DNA from: Microbacterium sp. | GTDB taxonomy: Bacteria; Actinomycetota; Actinomycetes; Actinomycetales; Microbacteriaceae | NCBI RefSeq assembly: GCF_031179285.1 | Contig: NZ_JAPSHY010000004.1 | Span: 62,001-126,000, forward strand | DNA length: 64,000 bases | Reading direction: 5' to 3' | Shown: positions 23,249 through 33,208 of the stretch, piece by piece | Position numbering within the stretch: the first letter of the stretch is position 1 | Layout of the letters: each line of letters opens with the position of its first letter | Notes under the pieces: model-generated | What the model was told of the DNA's origin: nothing | Databases searched by the model: none | The model's input: the letters and a program-made list of their open reading frames with translations, nothing else | Program-made: the position numbers and the translations under genes

Positions 23249-23857
23249 GTGACAGCGAGTGAACCCGCATCCGACGGACGGTCGCGCCGGCGGCTGAGCA
23301 TCGGCGCGGCGATCGTGCTCGCGCTGGTCGTGCTCTCGGTCGCGGTGGGAATGGGCATCCTCCGCGGTCAGGCACCGCCGGCGCAGTCACTGCCGATGGA
23401 CGACGACAAGGGCGGCGCGTCGGCTGTCCCTGACGGTGAACTGTATGTGCACGTGCTCGGTGAGGTGCACGAACCCGGGCTGTACGTCCTCCACCTCGAC
23501 GCGCGGCTGATCGACGCGCTGGCCGCGGCCGGTGGCACGACCGATGCCGCGGATCTGCAGGCCGTGAATCTCGCTCGGGTCGTGACCGACGGCGAGCAGA
23601 TCATCGTGCCGCCCGTGGGTGGCGCGGGCGTCCGGCCCGGCGCCCCGCCGCTGCCTCAGGCAGACGCCCGGATCGATCTGAACACCGCCGATCAGGCCGC
23701 GCTCGAGACGCTGCCACGTATCGGGCCCGCACTCGCCGAGCGGATCATCGCCTGGCGCGAGGAGAACGGCCGCTTCACCTCCGTCGACGATCTGCTCGCG
23801 GTCCCTGGCATCGGCGAGAAGATGCTCGCCGGGCTTCGTGACGGGGTGCGGGTGTGA
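23249..23857 (+). CDS. comEA: ComEA family DNA-binding protein
   Basis: SLBB domain (YVHVLGEVHEPGLYVL) plus helix-hairpin-helix RIDLNTADQAALETLPRIGPALAERIIAWREENGRF. Confidence 0.92.
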   Translation: MTASEPASDGRSRRRLSIGAAIVLALVVLSVAVGMGILRGQAPPAQSLPMDDDKGGASAVPDGELYVHVLGEVHEPGLYVLHLDARLIDALAAAGGTTDAADLQAVNLARVVTDGEQIIVPPVGGAGVRPGAPPLPQADARIDLNTADQAALETLPRIGPALAERIIAWREENGRFTSVDDLLAVPGIGEKMLAGLRDGVRV

Positions 23858-26199
23858 GGCGACGCGAGCTGCGGCTGGTGCCGTTGGTGGTGACGGTGTG
23901 GTCGGCCGCGCTGCTCTGCGTGCTCGCCCCGGCCGTGGCCTGGGGGTGCGCCGCAGCGTGCGCCGCGCTGTCCGGCGTGGCGCTGTGGGTGCTGCTCGGA
24001 CGGCGGCGGGCGAGGCCGGATGGGCGCGGCGCGCTCGCGCTGCTGCTGTTCGCGACGGCCGGTTCGATGGCCGCAGGCGTCGCCCTCGCTCAGCCGCCGC
24101 GCGACAGTGTCGCCCTCCACGACGGTCGGGTGGTCGAGGTGCTCGCCGAGGTCAGCTCATCCTCATCCGTCGGGAAGGACGGCCGGCTCTGGTTCGACGT
24201 GCAGACGACTCACGCGGGGCCCCCGGGAAGGGCGACGCCGGTCTCGGTGTCGATGCGCGTCGGTGTGGAACCCGATGACGGGTTCGACCTCGGCGCGCAG
24301 TTGCGAGTGGTCGGCGAAGCAGAAGCGACGGATGCCGGCGAGCGGGCGGCGCTCATCATCTTCACGAACCGGGCCGAGATCCTTCGACCCGCGTCGGGAG
24401 CGTTCGGCGTGGCGGCACGCGTCAGACACGACTTCGTGGAGCGTTCGCTACGCCTCCCCGAGCCCGGGGCGGGGCTCCTCCCGGGTCTCGCGGTCGGCGA
24501 TACCCGCGCGGTGACGCCGGAGCTGAACGACGACATGCGCACGAGCGGTCTGAGTCACCTCACCGCCGTCAGCGGAGCGAACTGCGCGATCGTCGTCGGA
24601 GCCGCGTTCTGGGTGACCGCGCTCTGTGGCGGTGGCCGCACGCTCCGCGTAGTGCTGTCACTCACCGCACTCGCGTCGTTCGTGGTGCTGGTCACGCCGG
24701 AGCCCAGCGTCGTGCGTGCCGGAGTGATGGCAGCTGTCGCGATGCTCGCCGTCATGCTCGGTCGCCCGAGCGCGGGGATCGGAGTGCTCTCGCTCAGTGT
24801 CACGGCGATCCTCCTCGCAGACCCGTGGCTGGCGGCGACCCCCGGCTTCGCGCTGTCGGCAGCCGCCTCGGCGGCCCTCGTCGTGCTCGCACGCCCGCTG
24901 GCCGCGGGGCTCGGTCGATGGATGCCGGAGGCCTTGGCACTGGCGATCGCGGTACCTCTGTCTGCCCAGCTCGTCTGCGGGCCGATCATCGCGCTCTTCG
25001 CCGAGCAGCAGTCGATCATCGGCATCGCGGCCAACCTTCTCGCGGCCCCCGCCGCGCCGCTGGCCACGGTCATCGGGCTGCTCGCATGCCTGGCGGCGCC
25101 GATTCCCGTGCTGGCGGATCTGCTGGTGGCGTCCGCGTGGTTGCCTTCGGCATGGATCGCCTCGACAGCGGGCACGACCGCCCAGCTGCCTGTTGCGCAA
25201 CTGCTGGTCGTTCCGGGAATCGGAAGCGCACTGCTTGTAGCGGTGCTGAGCGGTGCGCTCGCGCTCGTGGCGCTTCGACCTTCACAGATCCCCGCGCGTC
25301 TCCGCATCGCCAGGGTCGGCGCGGCCGGCGTCGTGATCATCAGCGTGTCGCTCGGGGGAGCGCATCTCATTCTCGCGGGTCCTCTGGCCACCGCCACCAC
25401 TCCCGCCGGCTGGGCGATCGCCGCGTGCGACGTGGGTCAGGGCGACGCCCTGGTGGTCCGCTCGAAAGGCTCGATCGCACTCATCGACACCGGGCCGGAG
25501 CCGGCACCGCTGGAGAAGTGCCTGCGGTCGCTCGGCGTCGATCGCGTCGACCTACTCGTGCTGACGCACTTCGACCTGGATCACGTCGGCGGCGTGAAGG
25601 CGGTGATGGGTCGGGTGGACACGGTGATGCATGGGCCGGCGGCGGAGCCGGAGGATGAGCGCATGCTGGCCGACCTTACTGCGGCCGGGGCCGCGCTCGT
25701 CGAGGCGTCGGCGGGCATGCGCGGCGACCTGGGCGCAGCATCGTGGCGTGTGCTGTGGCCCAGGATGAACTCGGCCGCGTTTCCCGCGGGAAACGATGCG
25801 AGTGTCGTGATCGACATCGGCGGGGGAGAAGTGCCGCGCTCGGTGTTCCTCGGTGATCTCTCGGCACTCCCGCAGCGCATGCTTCTGGGCAGCGGGGCAC
25901 TGCGCGGGCCTTACCCCGTCGTCAAGGTGGCGCACCACGGCAGTGCCGATCAGGACGCGGGTCTGTACGAGGTACTCGCCCCCTCGGCGGCGCTGTTCAG
26001 CGCCGGCGCCGACAACGACTACGGGCATCCGCGACAGGAGACGCTCGACGTCCTCGCGGCCGCAGGCGCGCACGTGCTGCGCACGGACACGCAGGGTCTG
26101 ATCCTCGTCGGGGTGCGCGACGGACGGCTCGAGGTGTGGACCGAGCGCGCGGTGGACGAGGAACCGGCTTCGGGGTCGGGCGTCGGCGACCCCGGGTAG
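23854..26199 (+). CDS. comEC: ComEC/Rec2 family competence protein
   Basis: LTAVSGANCAIVVGAAFW competence domain; C-terminal MBL domain DVGQGDALVVRSKGSIALIDTGPEP...VLTHFDLDHVGGV. Confidence 0.93.
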   Translation: MRRRELRLVPLVVTVWSAALLCVLAPAVAWGCAAACAALSGVALWVLLGRRRARPDGRGALALLLFATAGSMAAGVALAQPPRDSVALHDGRVVEVLAEVSSSSSVGKDGRLWFDVQTTHAGPPGRATPVSVSMRVGVEPDDGFDLGAQLRVVGEAEATDAGERAALIIFTNRAEILRPASGAFGVAARVRHDFVERSLRLPEPGAGLLPGLAVGDTRAVTPELNDDMRTSGLSHLTAVSGANCAIVVGAAFWVTALCGGGRTLRVVLSLTALASFVVLVTPEPSVVRAGVMAAVAMLAVMLGRPSAGIGVLSLSVTAILLADPWLAATPGFALSAAASAALVVLARPLAAGLGRWMPEALALAIAVPLSAQLVCGPIIALFAEQQSIIGIAANLLAAPAAPLATVIGLLACLAAPIPVLADLLVASAWLPSAWIASTAGTTAQLPVAQLLVVPGIGSALLVAVLSGALALVALRPSQIPARLRIARVGAAGVVIISVSLGGAHLILAGPLATATTPAGWAIAACDVGQGDALVVRSKGSIALIDTGPEPAPLEKCLRSLGVDRVDLLVLTHFDLDHVGGVKAVMGRVDTVMHGPAAEPEDERMLADLTAAGAALVEASAGMRGDLGAASWRVLWPRMNSAAFPAGNDASVVIDIGGGEVPRSVFLGDLSALPQRMLLGSGALRGPYPVVKVAHHGSADQDAGLYEVLAPSAALFSAGADNDYGHPRQETLDVLAAAGAHVLRTDTQGLILVGVRDGRLEVWTERAVDEEPASGSGVGDPG

Positions 26200-26208
26200 G
26201 CTGGCTGC

Positions 26209-27246
26209 ATGGCCGCTGCGCGTACCCCGTCGAGAGCAGGCACGAAGGCGACGAAGGTCCCGCAGGTATCGTGGCGTGAGCCTCGCCCGGCCCCGCTGGT
26301 CCTGGTTTCCGGCCCCGAAGAGATCTGCGCCGAGAGGGCGATCGCCGGAGTGCGAGACTACCTTCGCGCCGAAGATCCTGCGCTCGAGGTCAGTGACATC
26401 CGCGCCGACGACTACGCTCCCGGTTCGCTGCTGGCGCTGACCTCCCCGTCGCTCTTCGGCGAACCCCGCCTCGTGCGGGTGGCCGGCGTCGAGAAATGCT
26501 CTGACGCCTTCCTGCAGGAGGCGGTGTCCTACCTCGATCAGCCGCAGGAGGGCGCGACGGTCATTCTCCGCCACACCGGCGCGACGGTGCGCGGCAAGAA
26601 GCTGCTCGATGCGTTGCGCGCCGGCACCGGCGGTGGCATCGAGATCGCCTGCCCCGCCATCAAGCGTGACAGCGACCGGGTCGATTTCGCCGCGGGAGAG
26701 TTCCGCACGGCGAAGAAGCGGATCGCTCCCACGGCTCTTCGCGCCCTCGTCTCGGCGTTCGCGGACGACCTCACGGAACTTGCGGCCGCCTGCCAGCAGC
26801 TCATCGGCGACGTGGAGGGCGACATCACCGAAGAGGTGGTCACCAAGTACTACGGCGGCCGAGTCGAGGTGTCGGCTTTCGTGGTGGCCGACACTGCCAT
26901 CGCAGGTCGCTACGGTGAGGCCCTCGTCGCGCTGCGGCATGCGCTCTCGTCTGGTGCTGACCCGGTGCCGATGGTCGCGGCGTTCGCCATGAAGCTGCGC
27001 ACCATGGCGCGCGTGGCCGGCAACCGCGAAGCCAGTCGTCAGCTGGCGCAGCGCCTGGGCATGAAGGACTGGCAGGTCGATCGCGCACGTCGCGACCTCG
27101 CCGGCTGGAACGAGCGGTCGCTCGGCATGGCGATCCAGGCGACCGCTCGCGCGGACGCCGAGGTCAAGGGCGCGGCGCGCGACCCGATCTTCGCCCTCGA
27201 GCGCATGGTGACGGTGATCGCCACCCGTCAGCCGTTCGGCGAGTGA
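26209..27246 (+). CDS. holA: DNA polymerase III subunit delta
   Basis: LVLVSGPEEICAERAIAGVRDYLR...ERMVTVIATRQPFGE; next to comEC and rpsT. Confidence 0.88.
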   Translation: MAAARTPSRAGTKATKVPQVSWREPRPAPLVLVSGPEEICAERAIAGVRDYLRAEDPALEVSDIRADDYAPGSLLALTSPSLFGEPRLVRVAGVEKCSDAFLQEAVSYLDQPQEGATVILRHTGATVRGKKLLDALRAGTGGGIEIACPAIKRDSDRVDFAAGEFRTAKKRIAPTALRALVSAFADDLTELAAACQQLIGDVEGDITEEVVTKYYGGRVEVSAFVVADTAIAGRYGEALVALRHALSSGADPVPMVAAFAMKLRTMARVAGNREASRQLAQRLGMKDWQVDRARRDLAGWNERSLGMAIQATARADAEVKGAARDPIFALERMVTVIATRQPFGE

Positions 27247-27260
27247 GCCGGCCTGAACGC

Positions 27261-27294
27261 GAAGAAGCCCGCCCCGGAAGGGGCGGGCTTCTTC
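27261..27294. terminator. Bidirectional intrinsic terminator between holA and rpsT
   Basis: Perfect 15-bp stem gaagaagcccgcccc-ggaa-ggggcgggcttcttc. Confidence 0.88.
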
Positions 27295-27307
27295 ACGCGG
27301 ATGCGGC

Positions 27308-27568
27308 TCAGAGAGCGGCGACCTGCTTGGCGATGGCCGACTTGCGGTTCGCCGCCTGGTTCTTGTGCAGCACGCCCTTGCTGACGGCCTTGTCGAGCTT
27401 GCGCGAAGCGGCCTTCAGGGCGGCCTCGGCGGCAGCCTTGTCGCCACCGGCGACAGCGGTGCGGGTGGAGCGGATGAGCGTCTTCAGCTCGCTCTTGACG
27501 GCCTTGTTGCGCTCGTGAGCCTTCTCGTTGGTCTTGTTGCGCTTGATCTGCGACTTGATGTTTGCCAC
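27308..27568 (-). CDS. rpsT: 30S ribosomal protein S20
   Basis: [33 protein letters not shown]...; GTG start. Confidence 0.96.
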   Translation of the reverse strand: MANIKSQIKRNKTNEKAHERNKAVKSELKTLIRSTRTAVAGGDKAAAEAALKAASRKLDKAVSKGVLHKNQAANRKSAIAKQVAAL

Positions 27569-27677
27569 GTGTGGACGCTTTCTGTACAGGTGTGTGATGG
27601 AGTGCCGGCGGCAGAAGAGGGCTGCTGCGCGGCGATCGTGAGGGAAGAACCCACACGCAAGCCAAGAGTCGAGTCTA

Positions 27678-28436
27678 TCAGTAGTCGGGCTCCGGTCGCG
27701 AAATGGCGCCCTCCGACTCCCGGGTCACGATCGACGCCACCGCCAGGTCCAGCACAGCATTGAAGATGCCGGGCCGCATCGCGGTGACCAGATGCGTCGT
27801 CCGCGGGACGACGATGAGCTCGGCATGAGGGGTGAGGCGCAGGAACTGCGCCTCGTTCACGCGCAGCTGATCCCACTGACCGTTCACGTACCACAGCGGA
27901 ACCCCTATCCGCGTCAGGGACGCGGTGAGGTCGAGAGAGACGAGGCTGCTGAGGGCGGCATCCTGCGCATCGTACGCATAGCCTCCCGCGCCGAAGTGCT
28001 CCCGCGTCTCGACCGGCAAGGTGGCGGCAAGGACACGCTTCGTCAGCCAGGACCCACGCCCGGGAAGGGCATTCATCGCACTGGCCAGCAGACGATAGGT
28101 GCGAAGGGCGGCACCGCGGGGGAATGCGGTACATGACGCCGCGACGACTCCGGCGACCGGCGGGGGCTCTTCACTTCCCGCGACGGAAAGTGCGAGCAGA
28201 CCGCCCATCGAGTGACCGACCAGCAGCACCGGACCGTCGACGGCAGCGGTGCGGACAGCGCGATCGACGGCAGCGAGGGCCTTCTCGATCGCGAAGGGAT
28301 CGCCGAGAGTCGCACCGTGACCGGGAAGATCGATCGCCACCGACCGGATGCCGCGCTCTTCGAGATGGGCCTCCTGCGAGAGCCACATCGTCCGGGATGT
28401 GCGGATGCCGTGCACGAAGACGACCTGGACGTTCAC
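27678..28436 (-). CDS. alpha/beta fold hydrolase
   Basis: [18 protein letters not shown]...[17 protein letters not shown]...[15 protein letters not shown] start chosen by -10 spacing (TATGCT at 28444-28449). Confidence 0.85.
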   Translation of the reverse strand: MNVQVVFVHGIRTSRTMWLSQEAHLEERGIRSVAIDLPGHGATLGDPFAIEKALAAVDRAVRTAAVDGPVLLVGHSMGGLLALSVAGSEEPPPVAGVVAASCTAFPRGAALRTYRLLASAMNALPGRGSWLTKRVLAATLPVETREHFGAGGYAYDAQDAALSSLVSLDLTASLTRIGVPLWYVNGQWDQLRVNEAQFLRLTPHAELIVVPRTTHLVTAMRPGIFNAVLDLAVASIVTRESEGAISRPEPDY

Positions 28437-28454
28437 AGCAGCCAGCATAGAGAA

Positions 28455-28487
28455 AGCGGGGCCGGTGGACGAACCACCGACCCCGCT
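28455..28487 (-). terminator. Intrinsic terminator downstream of the substrate-binding protein gene
   Basis: AGCGGGG(C)CGGTGG-ACGAA-CCACCG(A)CCCCGCT followed on the minus strand by TTTCTCT. Confidence 0.75.
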
Positions 28488-28522
28488 CCGGGACACTCAG
28501 ACCTGCTCAGTGCCCGATGGGA

Positions 28523-30241
28523 TCACTTCTCGTAGCCCACGTTCTCCACCGGCGTGATGCCGAAGAGGTCGAGACCCACGTAGGGCTCGGGCGTGAGGTT
28601 GGCGAGACCCTCCTTGACGGTCCAGATCTCCGGGCCGTTGAACGCGGGGATGACACCCCAGGTCTCGGCGAAGATCTCGGCCTCGAGCTTCATCGCGGCC
28701 TTGGTCTGCTCCTCCGGGTCGGAGATCGTCTCGATCTCCTCGTGGATCCGCTTGTCGATCTCCTCGGTGCCGGTACCCGACAGGTTCAGACCGCTGTCCG
28801 AGCAGTACAGCTGGCAGAACCAGGCGGCACCGAACGGGTCGGAGGACGTGAAGTTGAGGAAGAACAGATCCCAGTTCTTCGTCGTGTAGTCCTCGGCGAA
28901 GTCAGCGGACGGGCGCTGGTCCACCTGCACCTCGACGCCGATCTCCTTCAGCTGAGCCTGCACCGCGACGGTACGCGCACGGGCCGTCTCGGTGTCGCTG
29001 TGGTTCGGGAAGACGATCGACAGGCGAACGCCGTCCTTCTCGCGGATGCCGTCGTCGCCGGCGACCCAGCCCGCGTCATCGAGGATCTTGTTCGCACCCT
29101 CGGTGTCGCCGTCCTTGCGGCCTGCCTCTTCCAGAGCGTTGAAGTAGTCAGGCTGGAACGAGAACAGCGTGAGGGACCCTGCGGGCTCCTCGGTGTAGTT
29201 CAGGCCGTTGAAGGCGATCTCCTTGACCTGCTCGAGGTTGATCGCGGTCATGATGGCCTCGCGAACCTCGAGGTCTGCCAGGGCAGGAGTCTCGGAGTTC
29301 AGCGTGAACAGCGCGTTGGCGGTTGCCTGGCCGCTGTACGTCTCGACGCCCTCGAGGTCCTCGACCTGTGCGAGCAGCTCGGCGCTGCCGGTCTCGGCCA
29401 TGTCGACCTCGTCGTTGCGCAGGGCGTTGACGGCCGCGGTCGGCTCCATCTGGATGAAGGTGACCTTGTCGAGGAGCGGCTCTTCGCCCCACCACTTGTC
29501 GTTCGGGACGAGGTTGACCACGCCACCGGTCTTGTCGTACGACTCGACCGTGTAGGGGCCAGCAGCCCACTCCGGGTGCCAGTCGCCGAGGAAGGCGGTG
29601 TTGAAGAGCTCGGCGGTGTTCACCGCGGGGTGGAGCAGCTGCGAGAAGACCATCTCGGGCCAGGCGAACTCGCCCTTGAACGTCACGATGACGTCGCGCT
29701 CGTTCTCGCCGGCCTCGACCGACTCGATTTCCTTCCAGCCGTCGGTGGCGTTGGGCAGGTACGCCTCGTCCTCGCCGCTGTTGGCCTTCCAGGTGTTCTC
29801 GAACGCGGTCACGTCGATCGGCGTGCCGTCGTTCCAGACTGCCTTCTCGTTGACCTTGAAGTGCAGGACGGTCTTGCCGTCCTCGATGCCGAAGCTGTAG
29901 TCGTCGAGGTACGCCGGGTTCGGTTTGATCGTGCCGTCCGGGTCCATCAGCAGCACCTGCGGGCGGAACCAGGTTCCGATCTGCGTGATGCGGGCGTCGC
30001 CGTCGCTGTGGAAGTAGTTGGTCTGCTCCGCGATGTTCGGGACGGGGATGCGCAGCTCGCCGCCCTGCTGAAGGTTCTCGCGCGGCTGGGGGTTGTAGTC
30101 AGCTCCGGTGACGGTCTTGGGGGCTTCGCCCTCGCCGCCTTCGCCGCCGCCGTTACCGTTGCCCGCTGCGCAACCGCTCATGGCGAGTGCGAGGGTGCCG
30201 CCGAGAGCGACGATCCCCATCAGCTTCTGATGCCGTTTCAT
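28523..30241 (-). CDS. peptide-type ABC transporter substrate-binding lipoprotein (SBP family 5)
   Basis: Lipobox LAMSGCAAG; VRMSIVF-type and LRRD-type family 5 SBP regions; clustered with Opp/Dpp permeases. Confidence 0.93.
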   Translation of the reverse strand: MKRHQKLMGIVALGGTLALAMSGCAAGNGNGGGEGGEGEAPKTVTGADYNPQPRENLQQGGELRIPVPNIAEQTNYFHSDGDARITQIGTWFRPQVLLMDPDGTIKPNPAYLDDYSFGIEDGKTVLHFKVNEKAVWNDGTPIDVTAFENTWKANSGEDEAYLPNATDGWKEIESVEAGENERDVIVTFKGEFAWPEMVFSQLLHPAVNTAELFNTAFLGDWHPEWAAGPYTVESYDKTGGVVNLVPNDKWWGEEPLLDKVTFIQMEPTAAVNALRNDEVDMAETGSAELLAQVEDLEGVETYSGQATANALFTLNSETPALADLEVREAIMTAINLEQVKEIAFNGLNYTEEPAGSLTLFSFQPDYFNALEEAGRKDGDTEGANKILDDAGWVAGDDGIREKDGVRLSIVFPNHSDTETARARTVAVQAQLKEIGVEVQVDQRPSADFAEDYTTKNWDLFFLNFTSSDPFGAAWFCQLYCSDSGLNLSGTGTEEIDKRIHEEIETISDPEEQTKAAMKLEAEIFAETWGVIPAFNGPEIWTVKEGLANLTPEPYVGLDLFGITPVENVGYEK

Positions 30242-30277
30242 GGTACTCCTTAGTGCCTGTCGGCCTTACTTGGGATA

Positions 30278-30298
30278 GGGGCAGAATAGCTCTGCCCC
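30278..30298 (-). other. Intercistronic stem-loop between the ATPase and SBP genes
   Basis: GGGGCAGA-N5-TCTGCCCC, 8-bp perfect stem. Confidence 0.6.
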
Positions 30299-30356
30299 GC
30301 ACGCGCGCATCGCATGGGCACCGAACCGTTATCGGACTGTGCACATGCCGCGCGCG

Positions 30357-32285
30357 TCAGCCCGCGATATCCAGCGCGTCGAAACCTTCGACGGGGAGGA
30401 TGATGCGCTGACGTGTGCGCTCGATGTCAGGATCCGGGATGGGGATCGCCGAGAGCAGTGCCTTGGTGTAGGGATGCTGCGGATCATCGAACACCTGATC
30501 CACGTCTCCATGTTCGACGAACTCCCCCTTGTACATCACCGCGACGCGGTCTGCGATGTGACGCACGACGGCGAGATCGTGAGCCACGAAGAGGTACGAC
30601 AGCCCCAGCTTCGCTTTCAGCTCGTCGAGCAGATTTATGACGCCGGCCTGGATCGACACGTCGAGCGCGGAGACCGGTTCATCCAGCACGACCACCTTCG
30701 GGTTGGTCGAGAGCGCGCGGGCGATGCCGATGCGCTGCCGCTGACCACCCGAGAACGCGGTCGGGAAACGATCGCTGTGGGCGGGATCGAGACCCACGAG
30801 TCCCATGAGCTCTTCGACGCGGTCCTGGACCTCGTCTTTGCCCATCCCGATCGCGAACATCGGCTCGGCGATGATGTCCCACACGGTCATACGCGGATCC
30901 AGCGCACCCATCGGGTCCTGGAACACGATCTGCAGGTTGCGGCGCAGCTCCCGCTCCTCGGAGCGGTTGCGGATGTCCTTGACGCTCTTGCCGGCGATGC
31001 GGATGTCACCGTCCTCCTGCTCGACGAGATCCATGATCTGCAGGAGCGTGGTGGTCTTGCCGCTGCCGGACTCGCCGACGATGGCGAGCGTCTCACCCTC
31101 GCGCACATCGAAGCTGATTCCCTTGACCGCGCGCACCTCGCCGACCTTGCGCTTGAGGAAAGCGCCCTTCAGCAGCGGGAAGGTCTTCGAGAGGTTGACG
31201 GCCTCGAGGGTGATCGGGCGCTGTTCGCGGGGGAGGGCGGCCAGCGGGCTCTCCGGGATGACGGGCAGCGGGAAGACGGGCAGGCCACCCAGAACGCCGC
31301 CGTCCTCGATCTCGTGCGCGCGGATGCACGCGGCGGTGTGCGGCTCACCGCCCGGGGTCGGTACCGGGAGGAGTTCGGGCTCGCCCTGCAGGCACGCATC
31401 GATCGCGATCGGGCAGCGGTTGGCGAACGGGCACGCGTCGGGGAGATTGATGAGCAGCGGCGGGTTGCCCTTGATGGGGATCAGGGGCACCTTCTCGGTC
31501 TTGTCGACGCGGGGGATGGCGCCCAGGAGCCCGATCGAGTACGGCATCCGCGTGTGGTAAAAGGTCTCTCTCACGGGGGCGTGCTCGACCGGCTTGCCCG
31601 CGTACATCACCAGCACGTCGTCGGCCGTCTTGGCGACGACCCCCATGTCGTGGGTGATCATCATCATCGCGGCGCCGGTCTCCTCCTGCGCCTTGTCCAT
31701 CAGATCGAGGATCTGCGCCTGGATCGTGACGTCGAGCGCCGTGGTCGGCTCGTCGGCGATGATCAGCTTCGGGTTGTTGGCCATCGCGATGGCGATGACC
31801 ACGCGCTGGCGCATGCCGCCGGAGAATTCGTGGGGGAACGCCTTCATCCGCCGCTCGGCCTCGGGGATGCCGACGAGCTTCAACAGCTCGACCGAGCGCT
31901 CCCACGCCTCGCGCTTGGAGAGGCGGCGGTGCACGGTGAGAGCCTCGATCAGCTGATCTCCGATGGTGAACACCGGCGTCAAAGACGTGAGCGGATCCTG
32001 GAAGACCATCGCCATGCCGTTGCCGCGGATTGTCGACAGCTGCTTGTCGGACTTGCCGAGAAGCTCCTGCCCGTCGAAGACGATCGACCCGGTGACCTTG
32101 GCGTTGTCATCGAGCAGGCCCATGATGGCGAGCGACGTGACGGACTTCCCCGAGCCGGACTCGCCGACGATGCCGAGGGTCTTGCCGGCTTCGAGATCGA
32201 ACGAGACGCCGCGGACGGCGTCGACGCGCCCGGCCTCGGAGGGGAAGGTGACCGTGAGGTCGCGGACGGAAAGGACAGTACTCAT
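30357..32285 (-). CDS. fused dipeptide ABC transporter ATP-binding protein (DppD-DppF-like, two NBDs)
   Basis: Two Walker A (GESGSGKS, GESGSGKT), two signatures (FSGGMRQR, FSGGQRQR), two DEP(T/V) motifs; ATG overlaps upstream permease stop. Confidence 0.95.
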   Translation of the reverse strand: MSTVLSVRDLTVTFPSEAGRVDAVRGVSFDLEAGKTLGIVGESGSGKSVTSLAIMGLLDDNAKVTGSIVFDGQELLGKSDKQLSTIRGNGMAMVFQDPLTSLTPVFTIGDQLIEALTVHRRLSKREAWERSVELLKLVGIPEAERRMKAFPHEFSGGMRQRVVIAIAMANNPKLIIADEPTTALDVTIQAQILDLMDKAQEETGAAMMMITHDMGVVAKTADDVLVMYAGKPVEHAPVRETFYHTRMPYSIGLLGAIPRVDKTEKVPLIPIKGNPPLLINLPDACPFANRCPIAIDACLQGEPELLPVPTPGGEPHTAACIRAHEIEDGGVLGGLPVFPLPVIPESPLAALPREQRPITLEAVNLSKTFPLLKGAFLKRKVGEVRAVKGISFDVREGETLAIVGESGSGKTTTLLQIMDLVEQEDGDIRIAGKSVKDIRNRSEERELRRNLQIVFQDPMGALDPRMTVWDIIAEPMFAIGMGKDEVQDRVEELMGLVGLDPAHSDRFPTAFSGGQRQRIGIARALSTNPKVVVLDEPVSALDVSIQAGVINLLDELKAKLGLSYLFVAHDLAVVRHIADRVAVMYKGEFVEHGDVDQVFDDPQHPYTKALLSAIPIPDPDIERTRQRIILPVEGFDALDIAG

Positions 32286-33208
32286 GCGCGACCTCCAGCC
32301 GCCGAAGTCGGATCGAGGGCGTCGCGCAGTCCGTCGGCGATGAGTGCCATCGAGACGGTGAGCATCGTCAGAGCCGCCGCCGGGAAGTAGAACAACCAGG
32401 GTGCGCTCGCGAGCGTGCTCGAGCCGTAGCCGATGAGCGCGCCGAGCGAGACGTCGGGCAGCTTCACGCCGAAGCCGAGGAACGACAGGGCGGTCTCGGT
32501 GAGCACCGCGGAGACGACGCCGAGGGTGAAGTTGATCACCAGCAGCGATCCGATGTTCGGCAGCATGTGCCGCAGCACGATCCGGAAGCCGGAGATGCCC
32601 GCGTAGCGGGCCGCATGGATGTACTCGCGCTCCCGGAGCGACAGCGACAGCGTCCAGATGATGCGGGCGGGCATGAACCAGCCGACCACGAAGATCATCA
32701 CCAGCGAGATGACGAGCCAGTTGCCGCCGACGTCGTTCGAGATCATCGCGAGGATGAGGAAGTTCGGCACCACCATCATGAAGTGGATGACGATCAGCAT
32801 GATGCGCTCGTAGGGCCCACGGAAGAACGCGGCGGTCGCGCCGACGATCGCGGAGACCACCGTGGTGCCGAGCGCGACGAGCAGGGCGATCATCATCGAG
32901 CGCTGCAGGCCGACGGCCACCTGGGCGAAGTTGTCGTTGCCCGATCCGTTCGTGCCGAACCAGTGCTCGGCCGACGGGCCTTTGCGCAGCGCCAGGAAGT
33001 CGAGGTCGGTGTGGCTGTACTGCGCGACCAGCGGGCCGATGATCGCGAACAGCACGAGGGCGGCGAGGACGACGAGCCCGACGACCGCTCCGCGGTTGCG
33101 CATGAACCGGCGGCTGTAAAGCGTCCACTTCGACGTGCGTTTGCGCCGTGTCGGTGGGGTCGATTCCTTGCCCAGTTCGGGGGTCATCCCCAGCATCTCG
33201 ACGGACAT
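32282..33208 (-). CDS. ABC transporter permease (OppC/DppC type)
   Basis: LLVALGTTVVSAIVGATAAFFRG...REYIHAARYAGISGFRIVLRHMLPN EAA-loop. Confidence 0.93.
   Translation of the reverse strand: MSVEMLGMTPELGKESTPPTRRKRTSKWTLYSRRFMRNRGAVVGLVVLAALVLFAIIGPLVAQYSHTDLDFLALRKGPSAEHWFGTNGSGNDNFAQVAVGLQRSMMIALLVALGTTVVSAIVGATAAFFRGPYERIMLIVIHFMMVVPNFLILAMISNDVGGNWLVISLVMIFVVGWFMPARIIWTLSLSLREREYIHAARYAGISGFRIVLRHMLPNIGSLLVINFTLGVVSAVLTETALSFLGFGVKLPDVSLGALIGYGSSTLASAPWLFYFPAAALTMLTVSMALIADGLRDALDPTSAAGGRA

Noticed and set aside
28517-30253. 578-aa ORF antisense to the SBP gene
   Set aside because: Mirror of a real lipoprotein gene; repetitive LDRLE/VDLL-type composition typical of antisense frames.
30339-32390. 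683-aa plus-strand ORF opposite the fused ABC ATPase
   Set aside because: Antisense artefact; the sense strand has two complete ABC NBDs.
30357-33128. 923-aa version of the ABC ATPase ORF
   Set aside because: N-terminal 280 residues are an out-of-frame read of the OppC permease; the real start ATG is at 32285, overlapping the permease stop.
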